The notes below the pieces were generated by a model. The model searched no databases. It saw only the letters and a program-made list of their open reading frames with translations, and was not told the origin of the DNA. A stretch of 36,617 nucleotides of DNA from Kurthia populi (GTDB taxonomy: Bacteria; Bacillota; Bacilli; Bacillales_A; Planococcaceae), in contig NZ_JBHUOR010000127.1 of NCBI RefSeq assembly GCF_042686175.1, positions 1 to 36,617 of the forward strand. Direction: 5' to 3'. Positions 1-8,091 of this stretch are shown piece after piece; positions within the stretch are counted from its first letter, which is position 1; each line of letters begins with the position of its first letter. Made by a program: the position numbers and the translations under genes.

Positions 1-88
1 CACTTTCATTGATCAACAATCGACCAAGAAAGTGCCTCAACTGGAATACCACACAGGATGCATTTGAATGTGAAGTGGTGCAGTTAAT
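1..88 (-). mobile_element. Probable tip of an insertion sequence, left window edge
   Basis: Read outward on the minus strand, positions 88-74 give ATTAACTGCACCACT. The right edge, read outward on the plus strand at 36529-36543, gives ATTAAGTGCACCACT, which is 14 of 15 identical. In both places the adjoining gene is truncated and about 82-83 bases of unrelated sequence follow to the window edge. This fits the two different ends of one insertion sequence present at both borders. No transposase can be read in so short a stretch, and the family is not recognised. Confidence 0.45.
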
Positions 89-1324
89 TTGACAATCTAT
101 CTGTTAAAAATAAACCGATAGAAATAAGTGCCCAAATTAAGGCTACAATAGATAAAAAGTTTAAATGCGTATTTGTTAACAAAATGGTTAAAAGAAAAAT
201 AACTGTAACAGTAATGGTAGCGTAAAACCATTGCTTTTTATGAAGAATGTTTAAGTTTTCAATTGTAATAGCAGTAAGACCAGCATAACCTAGTGTGATA
301 ATTGGTGTCCAACGCGTGTTGGGTGCTGAAAAACCATTAAATAGGCTCCCTATAAATGGACTGAAATATAATACAGTTCCAAGAATACTAATGAATGCGA
401 ACAGTTTAAATGCGCGATGTTGATAAAGTGGACGGAGTAAAAGAAAAATCACAATAAAGATAGGTAGCCACAACGTTTTCGATTCACTTAATAGTAATTC
501 TGTATTCAATGCATAGAAGGGAATACTTTGTTCATAGGCTGGACGATTATTATGAAGATAACTAATAACCGCCGGAATAAAAGAGAAGCAACTAATACCA
601 AAACTTAATAAACTGCCTAGTATATACCATTTAATTTGTTGTTTCTTTTGGCGTTCATTATTTGTGATATGGAGAAATAGGCGTAATAAGATATAAATTC
701 CGGTAATGATTAATACAACATAAGATATGTAAAAGTTACTCATGAGAAGAAGTGCTGTCGAAATAATAAAAAATATTGGTGACTGGCGTCGAATAATTTG
801 TTCAACACCAATAAGCAGGAGAGGAACCCAAAATAACACATCGGTTAGGTTATCCGTCAGAACTTGATTTTTGAAGAAAAATGGACTAAACATATAAACA
901 ACAGCACCTAAAAAGGCTGCAGCATGTGTTTTAGTAAAGTAATTCAAAAAATAAAAGCATGCATAAAAAATCGCTATTTGTTTAATAATACTCATTGGAA
1001 TAAGAAGTAGGGCCCAGGTTTCAACGCTTGTTTTAATTGGTAATATACTAAAAATTATATACCAAGGGATGAGAAAAATATTTGTTGAAAAGTAGTAATT
1101 TAACTGTGAAAAGATGCCACCACCGAAGCCGAAATTTTCAGCGTAAGCCCAATTTCCTTGTTGATAGTGTTCTAAAATAAATTGCTTAAAAAAAGCATTT
1201 GTGAAAGCCCGTCTCCAAAGCCAACCATTAAATATCCTTGCGTCCATTTCCATAAATAAAAACCATGGCCAATAATGGATAAGAGAAGTGCTCCTACAAA
1301 AGTTAGTAGATAATATTTTTTCAT
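84..1324 (-). pseudogene. YfhO-like membrane protein, frameshifted and 3'-truncated
   Basis: Polytopic membrane protein of the YfhO family, whose members resemble GT-C glycosyltransferases and are linked to decoration of cell-envelope polymers. The start at 1324 follows an AAAGGGG ribosome site and opens MKKYYLLTFVGALLLSIIGH, then a WKWTQGYLMVGFGDGLSQM stretch typical of the family. That frame runs into a stop soon after a T7 tract (A7 on the plus strand, 1188-1194). The family sequence resumes in the other frame with FKQFILEHYQQGNWAYAENF, then GFGGGIFSQLNYYFST and many hydrophobic helices. One more T in the tract would restore a single frame. The 3' end stops at the presumed insertion-sequence boundary; many family members are about twice as long. 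It is either a real pseudogene or a homopolymer sequencing error, and the C-terminal loss looks real in this assembly. The family assignment is fairly firm; the function is inferred. Confidence 0.75.
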
Positions 1325-1356
1325 GATTTTACCCCTTTCACTATAATCATAACACT

Positions 1357-1392
1357 AATTTTCCATTTAATTGTTAAATTAAATGGAAAATT
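1357..1392. promoter_or_regulatory. Perfect 15-bp inverted repeat upstream of the yfhO-like gene
   Basis: Arms AATTTTCCATTTAAT and ATTAAATGGAAAATT are exact reverse complements separated by TGTTAA. The palindrome lies 33 bases upstream of the start codon at 1324. The A/T-rich symmetry and the lack of a T-run directly after it on the minus strand suggest an operator for a dimeric regulator rather than a terminator. The cognate regulator is unknown. Confidence 0.5.
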
Positions 1393-1443
1393 ACGATAAA
1401 TTAACAAAAAAATGTTATAAAAAAGAGCGGAATGTCTTTAAAT

Positions 1444-1480
1444 AAAAAAATCCAACGAATTCAATTCCTTGGATTTTTTA
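1444..1480 (-). terminator. Rho-independent terminator of the EamA permease gene
   Basis: Arms AAAAAATCCAA and TTGGATTTTTT enclose a 13-base loop. They lie directly after the stop of the minus-strand permease gene. The T-run on both strands could make it bidirectional. Confidence 0.75.
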
Positions 1481-1481
1481 T

Positions 1482-2345
1482 TTATATTCTTTTTTTGAAT
1501 TTTAATTCACTAATCAACGTTGAACCTAGTAAAAGAACAGCACCCATTAGTTGCGCTATGGTCATAGGTTCGTGTAAAAGCCACACAAAGATAACAATTG
1601 CCACAAGTGGATCGACATAGCTAAGCATCGCAATACTTTGCCCCTTTAAGCCATCCATTCCTATAAAAAAGAGCCAAAAGCCAATGCCTGTATTAACGAC
1701 ACCAAGGATGAAAATAAATGGAAATGTCTGTGTATTAAGCATCGCAATATGAAAAACGTCTGTGAGTGATACATAAATGCCTAACACAATGGCAGCTAGT
1801 GTTAATTGAATAACGGTGAGCTCTAGCTTATCGATTTCAGGAATAAATTTATTAACGAGCATGAGCGTCGCATAAAAGGCTGCTGCAGCAAAGCCATACA
1901 ATAATCCAAGTTGTTCGTCCATAATACTGTTAAAGCTTGCGCCAACAATAAGTATCATCCCGAATAGCGCAATAATGATGCACAGCACTTTTTTAACTGT
2001 CCAAGCTTCCTTTAATAAAAAGGGAGCTAGAAGTAACACAAATACAGGTGCAAAATAATAAGCTAATGTGGCATTGCTGATAGATGTGTAATCATATGAT
2101 TGGTAAAGAAAAATCCAATTGCCACTTAGTGCAATCGCAGACAGCAGTAGAATGCCAGCATGTCGGAAAATAAACGTAAAATGGATACGTTTTTTCATTA
2201 GTAGCAAAATCATTGACAGAAAAATGCTGCCGATTAGACTGCTCCAAAATGCACGTTTGCTTGAAGCAAGTTCGATTGGACGAATAACGACACCAATTGT
2301 ACCGAAGATAGCCATTGATAAAATAAATGGTAGAAATATTTTTAT
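1482..2345 (-). CDS. EamA/DMT-family permease, apparently with an AUA start codon
   Basis: Drug/metabolite transporter superfamily protein with about ten membrane helices and two EamA repeats (roughly residues 10-140 and 155-285). Repeat 1 carries the GNWIFLYQSYDYTSISNATL region and repeat 2 the VNTGIGFWLFFIGMDGLKG region, both typical of the family. The substrate is unknown. The first in-frame ATG (2313-2315) has no ribosome site and would cut into helix 1. Ten codons upstream, ATA at 2343-2345 sits six bases after AAGGAG, and the extra residues (x-KIFLPFILS) complete a normal EamA N-terminus. I therefore place the start at 2345, giving 287 codons. Either AUA is the real, inefficient start or an ancestral ATG has mutated. 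It is a single gene with its own terminator. Confidence 0.8.
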   Translation of the reverse strand: MKIFLPFILSMAIFGTIGVVIRPIELASSKRAFWSSLIGSIFLSMILLLMKKRIHFTFIFRHAGILLLSAIALSGNWIFLYQSYDYTSISNATLAYYFAPVFVLLLAPFLLKEAWTVKKVLCIIIALFGMILIVGASFNSIMDEQLGLLYGFAAAAFYATLMLVNKFIPEIDKLELTVIQLTLAAIVLGIYVSLTDVFHIAMLNTQTFPFIFILGVVNTGIGFWLFFIGMDGLKGQSIAMLSYVDPLVAIVIFVWLLHEPMTIAQLMGAVLLLGSTLISELKFKKRI

Positions 2346-2361
2346 CGCGTACTCCTTTTTT

Positions 2362-2390
2362 GAGTCTGCGATGTACGAAGACGCAGACTC
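2362..2390 (-). promoter_or_regulatory. 5'-leader hairpin just upstream of the EamA ribosome site
   Basis: GAGTCTGCG and CGCAGACTC form a perfect 9-bp stem with an 11-base loop, ending a few bases before the AAGGAG ribosome site of the permease gene. On the minus strand it is followed by A residues rather than U residues, so it is not a normal terminator for upstream transcription. It may affect translation or message stability. No known riboswitch class was recognised in the leader. Confidence 0.4.
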
Positions 2391-2503
2391 GTTTTAGTTA
2401 GCTGAAAGAGTCGCGTTTACTGACGGTGCCATTGAAATGAACAGGATGAATCACCTTCTATTCCATATAGTTTTTTTATCATATCAAAAGATTCTGTTAA
2501 ATT

Positions 2504-3475
2504 TTAGCCTTCTGGCAAATAAAAGGCTCGTAATGGCAGGAGTGCCCGTGTTGTATTTGGTAGTTTTTCATAGGTTTGTACAATTAACTGTACAAGCTGT
2601 TCTAAATCGATGGCTTTGACATTATTTTGTTGGGCAATCCGTAAGGCACTCGTTGTAAATCCACCTGTGGACACAATAAGACTATTTGCTTCTAGGGGGT
2701 GTGCACCGAGTAGATGACGAATTTCTTCAGAGCCCGTTACCTGTGTACGGTGATGAATGGCGACTTTGATAATTGGTTTTTCAAAGCCTAATTCATCTTT
2801 AAAGGCTAGTAAATTAATGCCCTCATCAGCTACTTTAGTCAAATATCCGAGAGCATGCAAAAGGCCGTCGATTAAATGCTGCATATCCCATGGATTTAGC
2901 GCATCTACTTTATCTTCAATCATTGCCTGTGCCTGCGTTTGTAATTCTTGTAGGAGCACGTCAATATCCTCATGTTCGGGATTATGTAATGTACTCGCAA
3001 TTGTTCCATGTAGGGCATTATCAAGCTCTTGCCCCCAAGCATCAATACGAAAAACGGTTAGCACCGAACTTAAGCTATTTTTCGCTGCTTGTGTTAAATT
3101 GTGTCGTGAAATACGCGTCGATTCCCAAGTAACTTGTCGTTCATTAGGATAAGAGTTATCGTCTGTATAACGATAAGTTGCTTCACTTTTAATCGTGCCA
3201 ATAATATATTCACGATGCTCCTTTGAGTATGAAACAACACGGTCTCCAACTTCAATTTCTTGGTAAAATCGCCAAATTTGATTGACCCAACTGTGGCGTG
3301 TTAGCGGTTTATTATCCAAATAAACGCGGTCTGCTTTTACAAATAATGATTCTTTCGTAGGGTAGAGTGCTGGGTCACCTAAATCTGCCCAGCCAATGGA
3401 TACGATTCCTTCGCGTAACCATGATGGAATAAGTTCATTGTCTGTACCCGCACGAATCATCCACCATTTTTGCAT
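2504..3475 (-). CDS. Mrr-like restriction endonuclease family protein with degenerate active site
   Basis: The start is the ATG at 3475, behind an AGGAGAGG ribosome site; this gives 323 residues beginning MQKWWMIRAG. Residues 1-115 or so match an N-terminal module seen in Mrr-type proteins of Bacillus (WMIRAG, ELIPSWL, SIGWADLG, WVNQIWRF, GDRVVSYS). A linker follows, then an Mrr-like nuclease fold from about residue 200 (DMQHLIDGLLHALGY, GINLLAF, FEKPIIKVAIHHR, LIVSTGGFTTSA). In active members the fold carries an Asp in the GID motif and a Q/E-x-K motif. Here the equivalents read GIN and A-I-H, so both catalytic motifs appear lost. The protein may still bind DNA, or it may be decaying. No methyltransferase lies nearby and it stands alone. 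The fold assignment is moderately firm; inactivity is inferred. Confidence 0.7.
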   Translation of the reverse strand: MQKWWMIRAGTDNELIPSWLREGIVSIGWADLGDPALYPTKESLFVKADRVYLDNKPLTRHSWVNQIWRFYQEIEVGDRVVSYSKEHREYIIGTIKSEATYRYTDDNSYPNERQVTWESTRISRHNLTQAAKNSLSSVLTVFRIDAWGQELDNALHGTIASTLHNPEHEDIDVLLQELQTQAQAMIEDKVDALNPWDMQHLIDGLLHALGYLTKVADEGINLLAFKDELGFEKPIIKVAIHHRTQVTGSEEIRHLLGAHPLEANSLIVSTGGFTTSALRIAQQNNVKAIDLEQLVQLIVQTYEKLPNTTRALLPLRAFYLPEG

Positions 3476-3582
3476 TATGACATCGTCCTCTCCTATTTTG
3501 TAATTTATATGCCACAAAAAAGAGAGCTGTAAACGTCTACTGAAAATTGAATTATCAGATGATTGAATTTTCAATAGGATGA

Positions 3583-3765
3583 ACGGATGTTCTATTGGAA
3601 GGAAATTGGAAGCTAGGGTCTGAGGATCAGCTTGTGCGTGTGAATGGGATTTTTGGCATGATTTCCTCGTCTATGATGCCGATTGAAATACTGGTTTTTG
3701 CCTTTAATAGGTCTTTTATTCAAGCAGACCACCCATTAAAAAAAGAGCGAGAAGCTACAAAGTAA
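3583..3765 (+). pseudogene. C-terminal remnant of an MFS transporter
   Basis: An open frame from just after a stop at 3580 to TAA at 3763 encodes about 60 residues, including DQLVRVNGIFGMISSSMMPI followed by EILVFAF. This resembles the region near helix 10-11 of Bacillales MFS permeases (xGRVxGxxxMxSSxMMPxGxLxFGP). There is no start codon context, ribosome site or upstream part, so it is a leftover of a deleted gene. It is short, so the family call is tentative. Confidence 0.45.
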
Positions 3766-3840
3766 TTTGGCATTGGATAATAATTGAAAAAAAGTGTCAT
3801 ATTCGCTATGCTAAAGGCAATTGAAGAAAGGGTGCAACCT

Positions 3841-4071
3841 GTGATTTTAATGATTTTACGTGTCGTTTTTACAATTGTCGCGATAAGTTTTGCAACATAT
3901 GGTCTGATTACGAGTGATTTCCGATTTCAAAATTGGATGCTCCTTTTCTTTAGCTTGGCATTAGTTGTTACAGGCATTAGTGAGTTAAGAAAAGGGCATA
4001 AAATGATAGGCGGATTAGCGATTACCGCATTTGTTTTTATTTTATGTGTAATCGCTATGACGCAATTTTAA
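3841..4071 (+). CDS. Small DUF3953-like membrane protein
   Basis: 76-residue protein with three predicted helices, of the YczI/DUF3953 type: ILRVVFTIVAISFATYGLI, then WMLLFFSLALVVTGISELRKG, then MIGGLAITAFVFILCVIAM. The short helix-rich pattern with a polar RKGHK turn is typical of the family. Function is unknown. A longer reading from TTG at 3784 is open, but family members start near the first helix, and GTG at 3841 follows an AAAGGG site by eight bases, so I prefer it. A terminator follows directly after the stop codon. Confidence 0.6.
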   Translation: MILMILRVVFTIVAISFATYGLITSDFRFQNWMLLFFSLALVVTGISELRKGHKMIGGLAITAFVFILCVIAMTQF

Positions 4072-4101
4072 AAGGAGACCCACTATAGGGCCTCCTTTTT
4101 T
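4070..4101 (+). terminator. Bidirectional terminator between convergent genes
   Basis: AGGAGACCC and GGGCCTCCT pair with one mismatch around ACTATA and are followed by a T-run. The mirrored A-run lets it serve the minus-strand acetyltransferase as well. It overlaps both gene ends. Confidence 0.75.
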
Positions 4102-4633
4102 AATAACCTAAATCGCTGCGTAAAATGGCATAAAGCTTTATATCATAATAGCGTCCTTTTGCAAATTTCCCATGTCGCTGTGTACCTTCGTAAAATAAAC
4201 CCGCTTTTTGAAGTACACGCTCAGAAGGAATGTTTTCCGCAAAATAACTCGCTTGAATTCGTTCTAGCTGCAATTCTGAAAAGCCATAGCGAATAATTGC
4301 TTGTGTTGCTTCACTTGCATAGTCATTACGCCAATATATTTTTGCAATAACGCAATGCATACTAGTAATTTTTTCTTCATGACGATAATCGCTAAATTCA
4401 ATAACACCGATAAATTCATCTGTTTCTTTTAACAAAATCGCCCAAGCTACATTACTTTGGGTATATTTTTGTAATAGCGTAGCTAAAAAGTGTTGATTGT
4501 CATTTTGTGAAGGCGAAGTATCCCAATCTAACAGCGCTGTAACATCATCATCTGTTACCAATTTTTGAATATTGTTCATATCTGTAGACGTAATTTTCCG
4601 CAATAAGAGACGTGTGGTTTCGAGTGTTTTCAT
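4100..4633 (-). CDS. GNAT-family N-acetyltransferase (RimJ/RimL type)
   Basis: 177-residue acetyltransferase. It opens with the typical LETTRLLLRKITSTDM motif of the RimJ/RimL (Acetyltransf_3) group. Core features include VAWAILLKETDEFIGVIEF (strand 4 region), the acetyl-CoA-binding part around YWRNDYASEATQAIIRYGF, and the C-terminal NIPSERVLQKAGL helix with GTQRHGKFAKGRYYD. Such enzymes transfer acetyl groups from acetyl-CoA to N-termini of ribosomal proteins, amines or antibiotics; the substrate cannot be read from sequence. ATG at 4633 is best because GAGGTG precedes it; alternative starts lie a few codons upstream and overlap that site. It is monocistronic. Confidence 0.85.
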   Translation of the reverse strand: MKTLETTRLLLRKITSTDMNNIQKLVTDDDVTALLDWDTSPSQNDNQHFLATLLQKYTQSNVAWAILLKETDEFIGVIEFSDYRHEEKITSMHCVIAKIYWRNDYASEATQAIIRYGFSELQLERIQASYFAENIPSERVLQKAGLFYEGTQRHGKFAKGRYYDIKLYAILRSDLGY

Positions 4634-4700
4634 TATCATCACCTCATTATGTCGCTTTTTAATCTATTCCCGATTTAAGCGGGTACATACTAACAAAATA

Positions 4701-4840
4701 AAAAAGAGGCTGGGACAAAATACGTCATATTCCTTTTTTAGTGTTCGCAACAAAAAACCGGAACCGCGCCACCGCACGATTCCGGTTTTTCTTATGCTCA
4801 TAGGAGCAGTTGTTTTTACACGTATGTCCCAGCCTCTTTT
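4701..4840. repeat. Palindromic intergenic element, copy 1
   Basis: Outer inverted repeats GAGGCTGGGACA and TGTCCCAGCCTC enclose an inner stem built on AAAAACCGGAA and TTCCGGTTTTT. The element follows the stop of the minus-strand siderophore-binding protein gene and lies upstream of the acetyltransferase start. Four more copies are in the window. The inner GC-rich hairpin with U-runs could terminate transcription in either direction. Confidence 0.85.
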
Positions 4841-4866
4841 GTATACTTCGAATCGCTAGAACTTTA

Positions 4867-5850
4867 TTATTTAGTTAAAACTTCTTTGATTTGATCTAAC
4901 ATAATATTCGCTGCTAAAATCCCGCCAGCTGTGTTCCAAATAGCATCGTCCACTTTATGTGCATTACCGTCTTTTACAGCATGTAAGTTTTTCCACAGTT
5001 TGTCGCTTGTCCACTCTTTTTCTGTTTTTGATGCAGAATCATCACCTGTTGGTAAGTAAGTGAAGTAGAACAGTAAATCGCCATCCATATCAGGAATTGA
5101 TTCTTTACCTACTTCAATTGCTAAGTTCCCTAATTTTGCATCTGCTTCAAATAATTCAGCTTGTGCAGGAACACGTTTAAAGCCTAATTGGTCAAAAATA
5201 ACACCTGAGAATGAGTCTGTATAGTAGATACGTGTTGTATCTGCCATGAAACGTACAATTGAAATTTCTTGATTTGTTTTATCGCCTAATGCTGTTTTTA
5301 CTTCTTCTACATGAGCAGTGTAGTCATCAAGAACTTTTGTACCTTCAGCTTCTTTATTTAATGCTTTCGCATAAAGCTTGAAGTTTTCTTGCCAGTCACC
5401 ACGTAATGTTTCAGAAAAGACAGTTGGTGCGATTTTGCTTAATTTTGCATAATCTTTTTCTTGGCGAAGTTTGTTCCCGATAATTAAATCAGGCTTTAAT
5501 GAAGCGATTTTTTCAATGTTGATTTCGCCTTCTTGACCAACTACTTCGACACCGTCCATTTTGTCTTTAATATGGTCATACCAAGGGTCACCTAAAAATG
5601 ATTGTACAGCACCTACAGGTTTTACACCTAATGCTAATAACGCTTCTGTACCTTCGTTTGTTAAGACAACAACACGTTTTGGTTCACCTTTAATATCACT
5701 AGAGCCCATTGCATGCTCAATTGTATATGTACTGTCGTCTTTTTTGTCGCTTGATGTATCGTTTGCTTTTTCATTGTTACCACAAGCAGCTAATACAATA
5801 ACGGTTAATGCAGTAAATAATAACATAAAAATCTTAGAAAAATTTTGCAC
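4867..5850 (-). CDS. yfiY: Iron-siderophore ABC transporter substrate-binding lipoprotein
   Basis: 327-residue class III (FecB/BtuF-like) periplasmic-binding-type protein anchored as a lipoprotein. The signal peptide ends in the lipobox LAAC (Cys about residue 23). The lobes are recognisable: PKRVVVLTNEGTEALLALGV and PVGAVQ in the N-lobe, EKIASLKPDLIIGNKL at the cleft, and GFKRVP and DDAIWNTAGGI in the C-lobe. The layout matches B. subtilis YfiY, which delivers hydroxamate/citrate siderophores such as schizokinen; the ligand here is inferred only. The start is GTG at 5850 behind a strong GGAGGG site. It is divergent from the permease-ATPase operon, with a Fur box between them, so it should be induced by iron limitation. 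Repeat copy 1 follows its stop. Confidence 0.88.
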   Translation of the reverse strand: MQNFSKIFMLLFTALTVIVLAACGNNEKANDTSSDKKDDSTYTIEHAMGSSDIKGEPKRVVVLTNEGTEALLALGVKPVGAVQSFLGDPWYDHIKDKMDGVEVVGQEGEINIEKIASLKPDLIIGNKLRQEKDYAKLSKIAPTVFSETLRGDWQENFKLYAKALNKEAEGTKVLDDYTAHVEEVKTALGDKTNQEISIVRFMADTTRIYYTDSFSGVIFDQLGFKRVPAQAELFEADAKLGNLAIEVGKESIPDMDGDLLFYFTYLPTGDDSASKTEKEWTSDKLWKNLHAVKDGNAHKVDDAIWNTAGGILAANIMLDQIKEVLTK

Positions 5851-5896
5851 TTTTTTCCCTCCAATAATTGTGATAGAATAATAAAATCAAATTAAC

Positions 5897-5917
5897 TGAA
5901 ATTGATAATCGTTTTCA
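5897..5917. promoter_or_regulatory. Fur box in the divergent siderophore-uptake promoter region
   Basis: The core TTGATAATCGTTTTCA, with a preceding TGAAA, closely matches the Bacillus Fur consensus (TGATAATNATTATCA). It lies in the only shared control region between the binding-protein gene and the permease operon. On the minus strand, a TTGAAA element inside it, followed 17 bases later by TTAATT, is a plausible promoter that Fur would block. Confidence 0.8.
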
Positions 5918-6020
5918 ACTAGCTCTCGAAAGCTTTTTAAGCATAGAATGTCAACAGATAAATGTCAATGAAAAATTGTCAAAATTAGAAACTTTATCTC
6001 GTTGGGAAGGGAATTACATA

Positions 6021-7025
6021 ATGATTTTGAAAAAAAATCTTGCAAAAGTCATCGGATTAATAGCAATGATCGTGGCTGTCATTGTCGCAATGAGTCTTAG
6101 TATTTTATTTGGCTATGCAGATACGTCTTTACAAACAACGATTCAATCATTTACGAATTTTGATAATTCAAACGAACATATCATTATTCAGGATGTCCGT
6201 ATTCCACGTGCACTTATTGCCGCAAGTGTTGGTGCCTCTCTTGCGATTACCGGTGTATTATTGCAAACATTGACGAAAAACCCCTTAGCTTCTCCAGGGA
6301 TTTTAGGAATTAATGCTGGTGCAGGATTTGCGGTTGTGTTTGCGCTCGTATTTTTCCATGTAGAAAGCTTACAATCATTTGCGTGGATTGCTTTTACAGG
6401 TGCAGCTATTGCAACGGCAGCTGTTTACGGCATTAGCTCAGTTGGACGAGATGCATCAAGTCCATTGAAGATTACATTAGCGGGTGCGGCGATTAGCGCT
6501 ATGTTTGCATCGTATACACAAGGGCTTTTAGCAGTGAATGAAGCAGAAATGGATCAGGTTTTATTTTGGTTAGCCGGTTCTGTGCAAGGACGTAAGCTCG
6601 AAATTTTATTATCCGTATTACCTTATTTAGCGATTGGCTGGTTAGGTGCTGTACTAATTTCAGGGAAAATGAATGTATTGGCATTAGGCGACGATGTAGC
6701 CAGAGGACTTGGCTTACGTATTGGCCTAATTAAGTTATTTGTTGGCCTAATTGCCGTATTACTTGCAGGGGGTAGTGTAGCCGTTGCGGGTCCGATTGGC
6801 TTTGTGGGTATTGTTATACCGCATATTGCGAGAAAAATAATTGGTCAGGATCATCGTTGGTTGGTTCCTACTTCGGCGTTACTTGGCGCGATTTTATTAT
6901 TATTAGCAGATGTTGGCGCAAGGTATATTATTATGCCGCGTGAGGTACCTGTAGGTGTAATGACAGCGATTATTGGGACACCATTCTTTATTTACCTTGC
7001 ACGTAAGGGAGGTAAAAAAGTATGA
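6021..7025 (+). CDS. yfiZ: Siderophore ABC transporter permease (FecCD family)
   Basis: 334-residue inner-membrane permease of the FecCD/BtuC family with about nine to ten helices. Family motifs include DVRIPRALIAASVGASLAI near residue 60, LLQTLTKNPLASPGILGINA (binding-protein contact and first coupling region), and near the C-terminus GPIGFVGIVIPHIARKIIG followed by HRWLVPTSALLGA. It forms the translocation channel with the next gene product. The ATG at 6021 follows GGGAAGGG; an upstream ATG at 5976 lacks a ribosome site. It overlaps the next gene by four bases (ATGA), which implies translational coupling and a heterodimeric channel. Fur regulation is expected from the upstream box. Confidence 0.9.
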   Translation: MILKKNLAKVIGLIAMIVAVIVAMSLSILFGYADTSLQTTIQSFTNFDNSNEHIIIQDVRIPRALIAASVGASLAITGVLLQTLTKNPLASPGILGINAGAGFAVVFALVFFHVESLQSFAWIAFTGAAIATAAVYGISSVGRDASSPLKITLAGAAISAMFASYTQGLLAVNEAEMDQVLFWLAGSVQGRKLEILLSVLPYLAIGWLGAVLISGKMNVLALGDDVARGLGLRIGLIKLFVGLIAVLLAGGSVAVAGPIGFVGIVIPHIARKIIGQDHRWLVPTSALLGAILLLLADVGARYIIMPREVPVGVMTAIIGTPFFIYLARKGGKKV

Positions 7026-8077
7026 AGCAATTAAAAGTCATTCGTTTTTGGAAGGAACAAGTATCCTTTTTACTTGATATGCATGCCGCTCGCCGAACAA
7101 TGCTCGTAGCTTGCCTTGCATTACTCGCAGTTATATTCAGTGCATCATTTGGTGATTCTTTTATTAATCCGTGGCAAGTACTACAGGCAATTACAGGTCA
7201 GGGCGATGCTTACAATCAATTATTAGTCGTTGATTTTCGTTTGCCACGTATTTTAGTGGCTGCCTTTGCGGGTATGGCATTAGCAGTTGCGGGGGCAATT
7301 TTACAGGGGATGATTAAGAATCCATTAGCCTCACCAGATATTATTGGGATTTCTGCGGGCGGTAGTGCTGCAGTTGTTGGCTTTTTAACGATATTTAGTA
7401 ATACAGACCATTCTTTAACGGTTAGTATTAGTTGGCTGCCACTTGCAGGATTTATTGGTGCAATGATAGTTGGATTTTTAGTATATTTATTGGCTTGGAA
7501 AGACGGTGTTACTTCTACTCGTTTAGTATTAATCGGTTTAGGGGTGGCGACATTTTTACAAGCAATTACGACGATGTTAATGATAATGGGGCCGGTTTAT
7601 TTAGCAAGTGAAGTACAGAAATGGTTAATCGGTAGTGTGTCGAGTACGGACTGGAATGAAGTCGTCATTATGGTGCCAGTTATTATTGTGTTATTATTTA
7701 TTACTTTTTTTGTTGTGCGCCATTTGAATGTACAGGATTTTGGCGACGATACAGCGATGAGCTTGGGACAATCAGTACAAAAACTGCGTTTCGGCTTAAT
7801 TGTACTAAGTGCATGTTTAGTTGGTAGTGCCATTGCATTTACCGGCGCAATTGGCTTTGTTGGATTAATGGCGCCACATATTGCTCGCCGTTTAGTCGGC
7901 TCAGCTTTTGGCTTGTTGATTCCAATGAGTGCCGCAATTGGCTGTTTCCTAGTGGTCATTGCGGATATTATTGGTCGTACAGCATTTAGCCCACTTGAAG
8001 TACCAGCGGGTGTATTTACTGCTGCAATTGGGGCACCGTATTTTATTTACTTATTATTTAAAAATCCTAAGAAATGA
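7022..8077 (+). CDS. yfhA: Siderophore ABC transporter permease (FecCD family), second subunit
   Basis: 351-residue FecCD permease, the partner of the preceding gene product. Hallmarks are VDFRLPRILVAAFAGMALAV, AILQGMIKNPLASPDIIGIS, GDDTAMSLGQ (cytoplasmic loop facing the ATPase), and FTGAIGFVGLMAPHIARRLV near the C-terminus. It begins with a short cytoplasmic tail before helix 1 (residues 1-25). Its start overlaps the stop of the upstream permease, and its own stop runs into the GAGGAGGG ribosome site of the ATPase gene. The two permeases are clearly paralogous, as in B. subtilis YfiZ/YfhA. Confidence 0.9.
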   Translation: MKQLKVIRFWKEQVSFLLDMHAARRTMLVACLALLAVIFSASFGDSFINPWQVLQAITGQGDAYNQLLVVDFRLPRILVAAFAGMALAVAGAILQGMIKNPLASPDIIGISAGGSAAVVGFLTIFSNTDHSLTVSISWLPLAGFIGAMIVGFLVYLLAWKDGVTSTRLVLIGLGVATFLQAITTMLMIMGPVYLASEVQKWLIGSVSSTDWNEVVIMVPVIIVLLFITFFVVRHLNVQDFGDDTAMSLGQSVQKLRFGLIVLSACLVGSAIAFTGAIGFVGLMAPHIARRLVGSAFGLLIPMSAAIGCFLVVIADIIGRTAFSPLEVPAGVFTAAIGAPYFIYLLFKNPKK

Positions 8078-8091
8078 GGAGGGCGTGCTTC

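Noticed and set aside
2362..2390. Hairpin considered as a terminator or riboswitch expression platform
   Set aside because: No T-run follows it on the minus strand, and the leader shows no known aptamer consensus.
4701..4840. Palindromic element considered as a complete insertion sequence
   Set aside because: About 140 bases with no coding capacity; at most a MITE-like or structural element.
5976..6020. Upstream ATG for the first siderophore permease
   Set aside because: No ribosome site and no family similarity in the added 15 residues; ATG at 6021 is better supported.
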